From Sandaracinus sp. (GTDB lineage: Bacteria > Myxococcota_A > Polyangia > Polyangiales > Houyiibacteriaceae), in the NCBI GenBank assembly GCA_020633125.1, contig JACKEH010000055.1, forward strand, positions 1 through 30,413: 30,413 nucleotides of DNA. The letters run 5' to 3'. The number at the start of each line of letters is the position of its first letter. Position 1 is the first letter of the stretch. Below are positions 9,079 through 17,384 of this stretch, one piece after another. A program made the translations under genes and the position numbers. Below the pieces are notes generated by a model. The model made no database searches. It saw only the letters and a list, made by a program, of their open reading frames with translations, and was not told the origin of the DNA.

Positions 9079-9618
9079 GTGGAGCCCGAGTTGGACACGA
9101 CGTTCGAGACCTTCGTCGCGCGCGAAGTCTTTTCCGAGCTCTTCGGCTTCGTGCTCCTCAACCCAGACACGCTCGACGCGCGCTACGCCGAGGGCGCGAC
9201 CGGTCGCGATCTGCTTCACGAGTACACGACCAGCGACGAAGGGGATCGCGTCGCGGCCGACGGCGTCGCGGTGCCGATGCTCGGTCTGCCCGCGGACGAC
9301 TACACGCTCGTGGTGCGTCACGTCGACGCGCCGAGCCTGCTCGTGCGAGTCACGGTGGAATCCCCGGGTTGGGTGCTCTCCGCCAGCGCTCGACCGCTCT
9401 GTCTCTGCGGCCTCGGTTACCTCTCGGAGTGGAACGCCGAGCACCCGCGTGTGATGCGACCCGCGGTCCCCGAGGGGTGGTACGCGGTGACGATTCGCGG
9501 TGGCACCGACGTCGACGACCACCGCGCGCTCGAGCTCGTGCTCACACCCAGCGCCAAGCGCCCGCCCTACACGGGCGACACGAACGAGGTGCTCGAGCTC
9601 GAGCCTCTCGACGGTTGA
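9079..9618 (+). CDS. Protein of unknown function
   Basis: From GTG 9079 this gives 179 residues; the frame is open further upstream to ATG 8854, but that start would overlap the promoter of the divergent gene and the added residues look like noise (Arg-rich, repeat-derived). Codon use is clearly coding from about 9080. The product has segments such as FVAREVFSELFGFVLLNPDT, VPMLGLPADDYTLVVRHVDA, PLCLCGLGYLSEWN and VPEGWYAVTIRGG, consistent with a small alpha/beta protein; no family is recognised. A short CLC motif near residue 117 is the only obvious chemical feature. No convincing signal peptide is visible, and the true start could have been altered by the short repeats just upstream. Confidence 0.55.
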   Translation: MEPELDTTFETFVAREVFSELFGFVLLNPDTLDARYAEGATGRDLLHEYTTSDEGDRVAADGVAVPMLGLPADDYTLVVRHVDAPSLLVRVTVESPGWVLSASARPLCLCGLGYLSEWNAEHPRVMRPAVPEGWYAVTIRGGTDVDDHRALELVLTPSAKRPPYTGDTNEVLELEPLDG

Positions 9619-9811
9619 AGGTCCGAGTCAGACCGCGCTCCGAGCGGCCCCCGCTTGCGGATTCGATTCGGTGACGAGGGGGGGTTGGAAGGGGCGTGTT
9701 GGCGCGTCGTCGGCTCGAGAGAAGAGAAGCGCGGGAGTCGATGCCAGCGCGTGATTCCGCCCAGTCGACGGTCGCTACGCGCGCCCCTGCGGTCGTCCCC
9801 TCAGGCTCGAA

Positions 9812-9825
9812 AATGCTCCAGCATT
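9812..9825. terminator. Small hairpin between convergent genes
   Basis: AATGCT and AGCATT are separated by CC. The sequence is unusually A+T-rich here and sits between the convergent genes ending at 9618 and 9883. On the minus strand it is followed by TTTTC-like bases once the stem is counted. It may serve as a weak bidirectional terminator. The rest of 9619-9882 shows nothing else. Confidence 0.3.
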
Positions 9826-9882
9826 CCCTCGGCTCGTGACGTCACCCAGACGGTCGGAATCACCCTCTAGGGATGTCCGCTC

Positions 9883-11379
9883 TCAGAAGCTCGTGCCCAA
9901 CTGCACACCGACACGGACGTCGCCCGATCCGTCTTCCGGCACCAGGAAGGTCGAAAAGAGCGCGATCGACGCATGGTTCCACGCGAGCCCGGTAGCAAGA
10001 CGGAGGGTGCCGAGGCGTGCGTCGGTCGCCGACTCGCAGCCGCCGTCGCACGCCTTGGCGAGCACGACCGAAGGCGCCCACGCGAACGATCCGAGGAAGG
10101 CGAGCTCCCGCCCCACGCGAATCGACGCCCCGAGGGGAAGGCTGAGCGCGAGCTCGGTGACGGTGAAGCCACTGGCTTTCGCGCGGAGCCAGTCGACGCC
10201 GACCCCCACGCCGAGCGCGACGCGTGTGAACCCCTCGGTCCGCCACACCGGGGCCAGGCCACCGATCGAGAACCCGAACGCGGAGTCTCCGGGTGCGGCC
10301 TGAAAGCCCGCCCAAAGCACGGGGAACCAACGCGACTCTTCGTTCTCCTCGGCGTCGTCCTCGGCAGCTTCGACCGGCTCGGGCGCTGCCCCGAACGCCG
10401 TGTTGCGTGGGGCGACGTGGCGTCCGCTGATCGCGAGCAGCGCCCGCGAGCGCGCGTGAAGGTTTCCCGGGGCGCGCGCGACGCGATCCGCAAACCGCAC
10501 GGCGGCCTGACGGCATTGCTCCGCCACGGCTTCCGGCGGCGCATCGCGGACCCCGAGCCCTTCTCGGGTCAACCACGCGACGTTCCAGAGGTAGGTCGCG
10601 GCGAGCGCATGCACGAACGGCTCGGTCGCAGCCTCGGCGTCACGAGCCAGTGCGAGCACGTCTTCCGCGGTCGGCGTCGTTTCGAGGGCCGCCGTACCGA
10701 GCATGGAACGCGTACGGCCGTAGAAGCGGGGCCACTCTCGCTCGAGCATCCGTTGAGCGCGGGCGAGCTCGTTCGTCGAGCGCGTCACCAGAGCGCGGGC
10801 CGCGCGCACCGAACCGAGGCGCCAGGTGCTCTCCCGCGCCGCGCGCGTCGTCCATCCGAGCACGACGCCGTCATCGCTGCGGACCAACGCACCGCCCGGC
10901 ACCTCGGGTGCAAAGCGCGGTCGGCCGTCACCCCCAGTGCGAACGGTGACACGTCGCGACTCTCCCGCGCGCACCACGACGACCTCGCTCGGCATCGGAG
11001 CGGAGTCCGGCTCGACGTCCGCTTCGACCAAGGGCGTCGCGGTGTCGACGACCAAGAGGGCGGTCGACGTCGACGGATCGGACACCGCGAGCCGCGCGTC
11101 GCGCCATTCGCCCTCGAGCGAGACGGCGAAACGTGCCTCGGAGGAAAAGGAATCCAGCGGCACGGCGAGCACGCCGCGCCGGTCGACCACGACGCCGCTC
11201 AGCGCTTGGCCATCCGCGGCGATGGTGAAGCGTCGCGACCCGACCTCGACGGATACGAGGTCGATTCCCCCGGACGGGAAGACGACGACCGCGACGACGC
11301 CGTCCGCGGGCTCGCTTTGAGCGTGGGCTGGAGAGAATCCGAAAAAGAGGCCCACCAGAAGAACCGAGGTGTATCTCAC
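9883..11379 (-). CDS. Exported protein with decayed trypsin/HtrA-like domain and barrel-like C-terminus
   Basis: 498 residues from GTG 11379. A Sec signal peptide ends in SPAHA (about residue 20). Residues 61-180 follow the order of an HtrA-type protease: SGVVVDRRGVLAV (61-73), ARFAVSLEGEWRDARLAVSD (82-101), DPSTSTALLVVD (101-112) and PGGALVRSDDGVVLGWTT (161-178). In that alignment the catalytic His, Asp and Ser positions would be Leu75, Ser105 and Pro161, so all three would be lost. Residues 200-330 look helical; the acidic run AEDDAEENEE precedes about 350-498, which alternates Gly/aromatic strands and ends in Phe, as outer-membrane barrels do. A non-catalytic binding role in the envelope is inferred. 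It is divergent from the Cys-rich lipoprotein gene. Confidence 0.7.
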   Translation of the reverse strand: MRYTSVLLVGLFFGFSPAHAQSEPADGVVAVVVFPSGGIDLVSVEVGSRRFTIAADGQALSGVVVDRRGVLAVPLDSFSSEARFAVSLEGEWRDARLAVSDPSTSTALLVVDTATPLVEADVEPDSAPMPSEVVVVRAGESRRVTVRTGGDGRPRFAPEVPGGALVRSDDGVVLGWTTRAARESTWRLGSVRAARALVTRSTNELARAQRMLEREWPRFYGRTRSMLGTAALETTPTAEDVLALARDAEAATEPFVHALAATYLWNVAWLTREGLGVRDAPPEAVAEQCRQAAVRFADRVARAPGNLHARSRALLAISGRHVAPRNTAFGAAPEPVEAAEDDAEENEESRWFPVLWAGFQAAPGDSAFGFSIGGLAPVWRTEGFTRVALGVGVGVDWLRAKASGFTVTELALSLPLGASIRVGRELAFLGSFAWAPSVVLAKACDGGCESATDARLGTLRLATGLAWNHASIALFSTFLVPEDGSGDVRVGVQLGTSF

Positions 11380-11511
11380 GGAGGCCCCGGTACTACGGGC
11401 AGGTCCGGCTGTCGCTCGAAAACGAACGTCTACCCCAGTTGGGCTACGTCAAATGAGGTAGATGAGCGCTTCAATCTAGATCTTGTCGCGCGCGATGGCA
11501 CGATGCGGTCG

Positions 11512-13023
11512 ATGCGTCGCTACTTCGTCTCGTCGCTCGTGGTGCTCGTCCTCGTCCCGTCGTGCTCCAAGTCGCGTGAGCGGAACCGCGACGCAGGCTT
11601 CGGGTGGGATGCGTCGCTCGCCGACGGAGCGGTCGACGCGGTGGTGCCCGCCGAGCCCGACGAGATTCGCGCGTACTTCGAGGCGCTCGTCGACGCGCAA
11701 TGCCGGCGGGCGATGGAGTGCGAGAGCGTGTCGGACTATTGGGCCGGACCGAGCTGCCATCCCGCCCGGGTCGACGATTGGATGGCAGAGTTCGAGCGCG
11801 GCGGCTCGATCGACGTGGCGGCGGCCACGGCGTGTCTCGAGGCGACCTCGCGCGAGCCTTGCGACACCTGGGGAGGCTTGTGGTCCTGCGGACTCGTGGG
11901 GCCGACGGGCGCGATCGTTCGAGGCAGCGGTGCCGCAGGCGATCGCTGCCTCACCGACCTCGGTTGCGACGTCGACCACGCTTGCGTGTGGTCGGCCTGT
12001 CCGACCTGCGAGCCTCGGGCGGCCGTCGGCGCGCCTTGCGACGACCTCTGCGCAATCGGCTCGTCATGCGCGCCCGACGTGGACGGGGTTCGACGATGCC
12101 TGCGCACGCGTGCGTTCGGCGAGTCCTGCGGCGCGGGGGACCTTTGCATGGAAGCCGGGACTCGAGACCAAGGCGTCTGCGACGCGGGTCGCTGCCGTCG
12201 AGCGCGCGAAGGGGAGCCCTGCAACGCCGACCTCCCGTGCGAGGACGGCCTTCGCTGCAACACGAGCCAGGGGGTGTGCGAGAGGTTCCGCCTCGAAGGC
12301 GAGGAGTGCGGCTCTGGCTCCGGCTCCGCGTGCGTACCGGAGCTCTTGTGCGTCGACCGGGTCTGTCAGCCGCCCGAGCGGGTGGACGGAGCGGTCTGTC
12401 GCAGCCGAGATCATTGTCCACCGGAGGCCCCGTTCTGCACGCGTTCGTCTCGATGCAGCGCCAGCGCGTACGACGCGCCCTGCGAGTCCGACGCCGACTG
12501 CGGCCAAGACGGCTGGTGCGCCGCGTACCGCTGTGTGGGCCGCGCGGAGCTCGGAGGTCCTTGCGGCGAAACCACGCTCTGCCCGGCCGGCTCCCGGTGC
12601 AGTCCGACCGACGAGGGCGACCGCTGCCTGACGATCGTCGGCCCGAACGACCGCTGCGAATCGGACCGGGTGTGCCCGAGGGGGTTCGGTTGCGAGGGGC
12701 GACGCTGCGAGCCTCTGCCCGTTCGAGGCGAGGCCTGCACCGACGCGTGCGCGCTCGGCGCCTGTCTCGACGGCGTGTGTGCCCCGGCACCAGAAGGCAC
12801 GGAGTGCCAGGTCTTCGGTGGGTTCTTCGTCGGGTTTCCCTCCGACTCGATCGGCATTCTCGGCCGGCAGTGCGAAGGCGCTTGTTCCGCTCGTGCGGAC
12901 ATGGTCGCGCAATGCCGCGCGCCCGCCGCGATCGGGGAAAGCTGCTCCGGCGGGTGTGAGCCCGGCGCGATCTGTGACCGCTCCGCCGAGACGCCGCGCT
13001 GCGTCGCGTACGCGTGCGAGTGA
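11512..13023 (+). CDS. Cysteine-rich repeat lipoprotein
   Basis: About 503 residues. ATG 11512 gives the sequence MRRYFVSSLVVLVLVPSC, a clean lipoprotein leader with Cys18; ATG 11503 adds three residues and cannot be excluded, as neither has a strong ribosome site. A short RDAGFGWDAS linker follows. Residues about 45-140 form a helical domain with few cysteines (YFEALVDAQCRRAMECESV), a type seen before Cys-rich regions in myxobacterial lipoproteins. The remaining 350 residues are a chain of about ten short modules of the kind GxxCxxDxxCxxGxxCxxxxC, resembling EB/Dickkopf disulfide modules. It probably functions outside the inner membrane as a disulfide-rich surface protein. The M23 gene follows 68 bp downstream on the same strand. 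Confidence 0.8.
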   Translation: MRRYFVSSLVVLVLVPSCSKSRERNRDAGFGWDASLADGAVDAVVPAEPDEIRAYFEALVDAQCRRAMECESVSDYWAGPSCHPARVDDWMAEFERGGSIDVAAATACLEATSREPCDTWGGLWSCGLVGPTGAIVRGSGAAGDRCLTDLGCDVDHACVWSACPTCEPRAAVGAPCDDLCAIGSSCAPDVDGVRRCLRTRAFGESCGAGDLCMEAGTRDQGVCDAGRCRRAREGEPCNADLPCEDGLRCNTSQGVCERFRLEGEECGSGSGSACVPELLCVDRVCQPPERVDGAVCRSRDHCPPEAPFCTRSSRCSASAYDAPCESDADCGQDGWCAAYRCVGRAELGGPCGETTLCPAGSRCSPTDEGDRCLTIVGPNDRCESDRVCPRGFGCEGRRCEPLPVRGEACTDACALGACLDGVCAPAPEGTECQVFGGFFVGFPSDSIGILGRQCEGACSARADMVAQCRAPAAIGESCSGGCEPGAICDRSAETPRCVAYACE

Positions 13024-13091
13024 GCCGAGCCTTCCCGGCGACCTCGGCCCCCTTCTGCGACTCTTCGCCTCGAGCTGATACCCTCCGGCCC

Positions 13092-13919
13092 GTGCGTGTC
13101 TGGCTCGCCGGGGCGGTCGTCGCCTTCGCCTTCGCGTGCGACGAGCCACCGCCGCCCGTCGCGCCGCCCCCCGAGCCTCCGCCCGAGGTCGTCGAGGTCA
13201 CGCCTCCTGCGCCGACTCCCGAGCCTCGTCCGGAGCTCGCGCTTCGTGCCAGCGGCTCGCGCGAACAGCTCCCGCGGGTGGTGCAGTGGCTGCCCGAAGC
13301 CCGTCGCTGCGGGCGTCACGGACGACGCCGCTATTGCAACGGACCACGTCGCGCGCCGGAGCCGGCCGGCGAGAGCGGCGCCCTCGCGGAGCGCCTCGGC
13401 CTCGGCACCCATCGCGCGGCGGCGGAGCTGATTCGTGCGCAGCCGCGACCCGAATGGATCGCAGCGGCCCGCGACCTCCTGCCGCCGCTCCGGTACCCGA
13501 TGTCGTGGCCGATCGACGGCGGCCGTTTCGGGCGCGGGATTCAGCGTCGTGGCCGCAAGGTGACCCACCGCGGCATCGACGTGACGGCCGAGGTCGGCAC
13601 GCCAGTTCGCGCGGTCGCGGACGCGCTCGTCGGCTACGCGGACAACACCGTCGACGGCTACGGCAACCTGCTGGTGCTCCTTCACGCCGACGGACAGGTC
13701 AGCGCCTACGCACACCTCGACGCGATTCACGTGCACGCAGGCCAGGTCGTCGACGCGGGCGACCTCGTGGCGCGGGCTGGCAACACGGGGCTCTCGCGGG
13801 GGCCGCACCTCCACTTCGAGTGGCGCGAAGAAGGCGACCTCGCAGATCCGATGCGGCGCTTCGAAGAGACGCACGTGCCGCGTTGGATGCGGCCGCTCTT
13901 GGCACGGCTCGGGAACTGA
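13092..13919 (+). CDS. M23-family metallopeptidase lipoprotein (LytM-type)
   Basis: 275 residues from GTG 13092, preferred over ATG 13014 because it starts right at the lipoprotein leader (lipobox AFAC, Cys16). A Pro-rich linker (18-47) follows, then a spacer with a Cys pair, then the M23 domain at about 140-250. Zinc ligands are present: His159 and Asp163 in HRGID and the HLH motif (239-241) in GPHLHFEW; His208 in YAHLD completes the active site. It would therefore be an active peptidoglycan endopeptidase in the periplasm, cutting cross-links during growth or division. The upstream Cys-rich lipoprotein gene is co-directional. The 3' side faces a hexamer array and convergent moxR. Confidence 0.9.
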   Translation: MRVWLAGAVVAFAFACDEPPPPVAPPPEPPPEVVEVTPPAPTPEPRPELALRASGSREQLPRVVQWLPEARRCGRHGRRRYCNGPRRAPEPAGESGALAERLGLGTHRAAAELIRAQPRPEWIAAARDLLPPLRYPMSWPIDGGRFGRGIQRRGRKVTHRGIDVTAEVGTPVRAVADALVGYADNTVDGYGNLLVLLHADGQVSAYAHLDAIHVHAGQVVDAGDLVARAGNTGLSRGPHLHFEWREEGDLADPMRRFEETHVPRWMRPLLARLGN

Positions 13920-13950
13920 GAGCGGGGAAGGGACGGTCGCCGATCCCGAC

Positions 13951-14110
13951 GGGGCATGGGCACGGCACCGACACCGCCACGGTCGCCGACACCGTCTCGG
14001 GCACGGGCACGGGCACGGGCACGGTCACCGACACCGGGCACGGTCACCGCCACGGACACCGACACCGTCACGGGCACGGGCACTGTCACCGCCACGGTCA
14101 CCGTTCACCG
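13951..14110. repeat. Hexamer array abutting the 3' end of moxR
   Basis: About 160 bases of drifting 6-bp units (GGGCAC, GTCACC, GACACC, GCCACG), with four near-identical GGGCAC units around 14000-14022. On the minus strand these read GTG-NNN pairs. The MoxR gene ends GTG-CCG-GTC-CCG-GTC-TGA, and after a second stop the array continues in the same frame with alternating Val codons, so it looks like an expansion of the gene's own tail. Confidence 0.8.
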
Positions 14111-14113
14111 CGG

Positions 14114-15037
14114 TCAGACCGGGACCGGCACCCGCTCCAGGATCTCCGCGAGCGCTCGCTCCGAGTCGTCACGCGCCCCGTCCCCCGCCCCACGAAGGCG
14201 ATGCGCGAGCACCGGCTGCGCGAGCTTCTTCACGTCGTCCGGCATCACGTGCGCGCGCCCTTCGACCAACGCGCGCGCCCGGACGATGCGCTCGAACGCG
14301 ATCGCCGCGCGTGTCGACGCGCCGACCTCGAGCAGCGGGCTCTGCCGCGTCGCGAGCACGATCGCGTGCAGGTAATCGAGGATCGCGTCGTCGATCTTCA
14401 CGTCGGCCACCGCGGCCTGCATCGCGCGAAGCTCCGACGCCGAGAGCACCGGCTCGAGCCCTTCGAGCGGGTCGCGATCACGCCGCGTGCGAAGCAGCTC
14501 GCGCTCGACCTCGGCCGGCGGATAACCGAGCCGCAAGCGCACCAGGAAACGATCGAGCTGCGACTCGGGCAAGGGATACGTGCCGTAGAAGTCGATCGGG
14601 TTCTGCGTCGCGAGCACGAAGAAGGGGCTCGGCAGGGCGTGGGTCGTACCGTCGATCGACACCTGCCCTTCGCCCATCGCTTCGAGCAAGGCCGACTGCG
14701 TCTTCGGCGTCGTTCGGTTGATCTCGTCCGCGAGCAAGACGTTCGCGAACACCGGACCCGGCCGAAAGACGAAGGCGTTGCGATCGCGGTCGAAGACGCT
14801 TCCGCCCACCACGTCGGCGGGCAACAAGTCCGACGTGAACTGCAGCCGCCGGTAATCGAGCCCGAGCAGCCCGGCCAACGCGCGCGCGAGCGTCGTCTTG
14901 CCGACGCCGGGCACGTCTTCGAGCAACACGTGCCCGTTCGCGATCAGCGCCGAGAGCACGACGCCGATCGCGTCGTCCTTTCCGCGCACGAAGGTTCCGA
15001 GGGTTTCACGAAGAAGGCGCGGCGAGGGTGCGGTCAT
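14114..15037 (-). CDS. MoxR-family AAA+ ATPase
   Basis: 307 residues; ATG 15037 gives the usual MoxR length. Walker A GVGKTT is at 44-49 (in LEDVPGVGKTT), Walker B LLADE at 101-105 (LLADEINR) and sensor 1 TQN at 144-146 (ATQNP), with the C-terminal helical lid after about 200. MoxR proteins are ATP-driven chaperones that usually activate a von Willebrand-factor-A (VWA) or DUF58 partner encoded next to them, often for metal insertion or complex maturation. No DUF58 or VWA gene is seen on either side here: upstream is a cyclic-nucleotide-binding protein (97-bp gap) and downstream a convergent M23 gene. The client is therefore unknown. The last codons grade into the hexamer array. Confidence 0.93.
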   Translation of the reverse strand: MTAPSPRLLRETLGTFVRGKDDAIGVVLSALIANGHVLLEDVPGVGKTTLARALAGLLGLDYRRLQFTSDLLPADVVGGSVFDRDRNAFVFRPGPVFANVLLADEINRTTPKTQSALLEAMGEGQVSIDGTTHALPSPFFVLATQNPIDFYGTYPLPESQLDRFLVRLRLGYPPAEVERELLRTRRDRDPLEGLEPVLSASELRAMQAAVADVKIDDAILDYLHAIVLATRQSPLLEVGASTRAAIAFERIVRARALVEGRAHVMPDDVKKLAQPVLAHRLRGAGDGARDDSERALAEILERVPVPV

Positions 15038-15134
15038 TCGATCGAGCGAGGAAGGCGTGGGCCTTCGGAGAGGATGGGAGACGAGGCGTCGGTCGCCGCA
15101 CACGCCGCGACGTTTCCTCGGCCCGACGAAGACG

Positions 15135-16463
15135 TCAGAGCAAGACCACGTCTTCCACGTCGAGGGCTTCTTGCGCGACCACGCTGCGCGTCTCTTCCTC
15201 GCGCTGCGTCGCCAGCTCGTAGAGCTCGGCGAGCAAGGTCGGGTGGGTCTTGATCACCTTGTGCAGCTCGTCGCGCGTGAGCTCGAGCGCGACCGTCGGG
15301 TGCAGCGCGCGCACCGTGGCGTTCGCGGGTCGCCGCAGCACGAGCGAGATCTCACCCACCACGTCGCCAGGCCCGAGCTCGGCGATGCGCAGCTCGTCGC
15401 CGTCCGCGTCCTTGCCCACCACCTCGACCGCGCCGCTCGCGATCAGGTAGAGGCCGTCGCTCTCGGCGCCTTCTTCGACGAGCGCGCTGCCCGCCTCGAA
15501 GTGTTTCGTCTCGAAGCGGCCGATCAGCGCCTCGCGATGGCTCGCGTCCACGGCGCGAAGGATCGCGCTGTGCCGCAAGAGGTTCGAGAGCATGCGCTGA
15601 CGACAGAAGCTCGAGAGCATCTGCCCGACGATCGGGGTCTTCGCGGCGACCTTCTCGAGCGCCTCCCGTGCGATCACGAGCAACGCCGCGGCTTCGCCCG
15701 CCACGACCGCCGCGGCGCGCGGCGCTTCGCTCACGAGCGCCATCTCGCCGAAGATCGCGCCCGGCCCGAGGATCGCGAGGGTCAGCTCCTCGCTTCCGTC
15801 GCGGCGCACGACGCGCAACATGCCGCGCACCACCACGAAGGCCTCGGTGCCTTCTTCGCCCTGCGCGACCACTTCCACGTCGGGCGCGACGTCACGCAGC
15901 GTGAACGCGGCGAGCAGGCTCGCGAGCGCCTTGGGCTCGAGGTCGCCGAAGAGCGGCAGCCGCGGCAGCTCGGTGTCGTCGCCGACCGGGTCTTCGGTCG
16001 CGAGCCACTTCTCCAGCGCGCGCTCGGCGCGATCGAGCAACGCGTCGCCTTTCGTGGCGTCGAGCTCCTTCGGCACCGCGACCTCTTCGGGCAGCGGCGG
16101 CGGGCTCGACGACGCATCCGTCACGCGCTTGCTGCCCTTGCCGAAGGCCTCGGCGATCGACGCGAAGAGCGGCGTGGCGTCGTCGCCGGCCCGCTTCGCG
16201 GTGAGCGCGGCGCCCAGCGCTTGTGGGAGATCGCCACGCCGCACGAAGGCGTCGACCAAACGAAGCGAGGCCTCGCCGGCGACGAGGCCTCGGTCTTCCG
16301 CGACGAGCGTGGTGGTCAGGAGCGACGCGGCCGCGAGCTGCGTGGGGTCACGTTCGAGCAACGCGATCGCGAGCTGCAGCGCGCCGTCGAGATCCCCCCG
16401 CAGCCGCGCGGCATGCGCGCGATCGATCGGGGACGTCGTGGCGAGGGTAGGGGGGAGCGCCAT
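15135..16463 (-). CDS. Protein with two cyclic nucleotide-binding domains
   Basis: 442 residues from ATG 16463, which follows a GGGGGAG-like run on the other strand only, so the start is by length and codon use. The N-terminal 110 residues are helical and TPR-like (RGDLDGALQLAIALLERDP). Two cNMP-binding folds follow, about 170-290 and 295-425. The first has the phosphate cassette FGEMALVSEAPRAAAV, with the Glu240 and Arg249 that contact the nucleotide. The second, GEISLVLRRPANATV, keeps the Glu but has Asn where Arg is expected, so it may bind no nucleotide. There is no DNA-binding or kinase domain, so it is a signalling adaptor, possibly acting with the MoxR encoded 97 bp downstream. Confidence 0.88.
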   Translation of the reverse strand: MALPPTLATTSPIDRAHAARLRGDLDGALQLAIALLERDPTQLAAASLLTTTLVAEDRGLVAGEASLRLVDAFVRRGDLPQALGAALTAKRAGDDATPLFASIAEAFGKGSKRVTDASSSPPPLPEEVAVPKELDATKGDALLDRAERALEKWLATEDPVGDDTELPRLPLFGDLEPKALASLLAAFTLRDVAPDVEVVAQGEEGTEAFVVVRGMLRVVRRDGSEELTLAILGPGAIFGEMALVSEAPRAAAVVAGEAAALLVIAREALEKVAAKTPIVGQMLSSFCRQRMLSNLLRHSAILRAVDASHREALIGRFETKHFEAGSALVEEGAESDGLYLIASGAVEVVGKDADGDELRIAELGPGDVVGEISLVLRRPANATVRALHPTVALELTRDELHKVIKTHPTLLAELYELATQREEETRSVVAQEALDVEDVVLL

Positions 16464-16583
16464 GTGGCCCGCGAGAATACTGCCTCGACGCCGCCATCGC
16501 GAGAGAAGCGGCGTCGGCAGGCGCCGGACGAGCGTGGCGATCCGCCTCTCGAGCACGAACGAACGAAACGCCGCTTCTTCGGG

Positions 16584-16660
16584 AGCACGAAGCGGCGCGC
16601 CGTTCAGCCGCGAACCTCGCGCTTCGTAGGCAGCACGAAGCGACGTTCAGCCGCGAACCT
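16584..16660. repeat. Duplicated 3' end of wrbA
   Basis: CGTTCAGCCGCGAACCT, which spans the wrbA stop codon and its last codons, occurs at 16644-16660 and again, perfectly, at 16601-16617 (43-bp period). AGCACGAAGCG precedes both (16584 and 16632), with a 5-base length difference between the copies. The 183-bp spacer holds no gene. Confidence 0.75.
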
Positions 16661-17246
16661 TCGCCGCAACCTCGGCGACGCGCTTGCCGAGGTACTTCGC
16701 GTGCGCGACGTCCTGCTCGGTCGGGCCCTTGCCCTCGGGGCCGGTCGTGACGCTCACGCCGTAGGGGTTGCCGCCCGACGCGAAGGTCGCCGGATCCGTG
16801 TAGCCCGGCGTCACGAGGTACCCGCCGAAGTGGTAGATGGAGTTGAAGAGCGCGAGGAGCGTCGACTCCTGGCCGCCGTGCGCGTTCATCGCGCTCGTGA
16901 AGCCGGCGTAGACCTTGTTCGCGAGCTTGCCCTGGAACCAGAGGCCACCGGCTCCATCGAGGAACTGCTTGAGCTGCGCGGCCATGTTGCCGAAGCGGGT
17001 CGGGGTTCCGAAGACGATCGCATCGGCCCAGTCGAGGTCGTCGAGCGAAGCGCGGGGCTCGTCCTTCTTGGCGTCGACGAAGGCCCGCCACTTCGGGTTC
17101 GAATCGATGGCGGCGTCGGGCGCGAGCTCGGGAACGAGGCGGACACGAACCTCCGCACCCGCGGCCTTGGCGCCTTCGGCGACGGCCTCCGCGACGGCGG
17201 CGTTGGTTCCGGTGGACGAGTAGTAGATGACGGCGACGTTCGGCAT
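16647..17246 (-). CDS. wrbA: NAD(P)H:quinone oxidoreductase, WrbA flavodoxin family
   Basis: 199 residues, the usual WrbA size. ATG 17246 has GGGAG 8 bases upstream. The FMN phosphate loop is YYSSTGTNAAVA (8-19), and the flavin-contacting segments are GTPTRFGNMAAQ (80-91) and the AHGGQESTLL motif (122-131), diagnostic for WrbA as opposed to ordinary flavodoxins. Members bind FMN as tetramers in the cytoplasm and reduce quinones by two electrons with NADH or NADPH, avoiding semiquinone radicals. It stands alone: the upstream gene is 138 bp away and encodes a membrane lipoprotein. The last five codons and stop lie in a local tandem duplication. Confidence 0.95.
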   Translation of the reverse strand: MPNVAVIYYSSTGTNAAVAEAVAEGAKAAGAEVRVRLVPELAPDAAIDSNPKWRAFVDAKKDEPRASLDDLDWADAIVFGTPTRFGNMAAQLKQFLDGAGGLWFQGKLANKVYAGFTSAMNAHGGQESTLLALFNSIYHFGGYLVTPGYTDPATFASGGNPYGVSVTTGPEGKGPTEQDVAHAKYLGKRVAEVAAKVRG

Positions 17247-17384
17247 GGCGTTCTCCCTCGGGGGTCTGTCGGTCCGTTCTGCCGCCGAGCCGCGTAAGGA
17301 ACAATCGCCAAGAAACGAACGAACCGTGCGCGATGTGCAACGGTCGTGGCGCCCGCCAAAATCCTTCGTCGTTCCGAGGGGTTG

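Noticed and set aside
13014..13091. ATG 13014 as start of the M23 gene
   Set aside because: It would overlap the end of the Cys-rich gene and put 26 irrelevant residues before a clean lipoprotein leader at GTG 13092.
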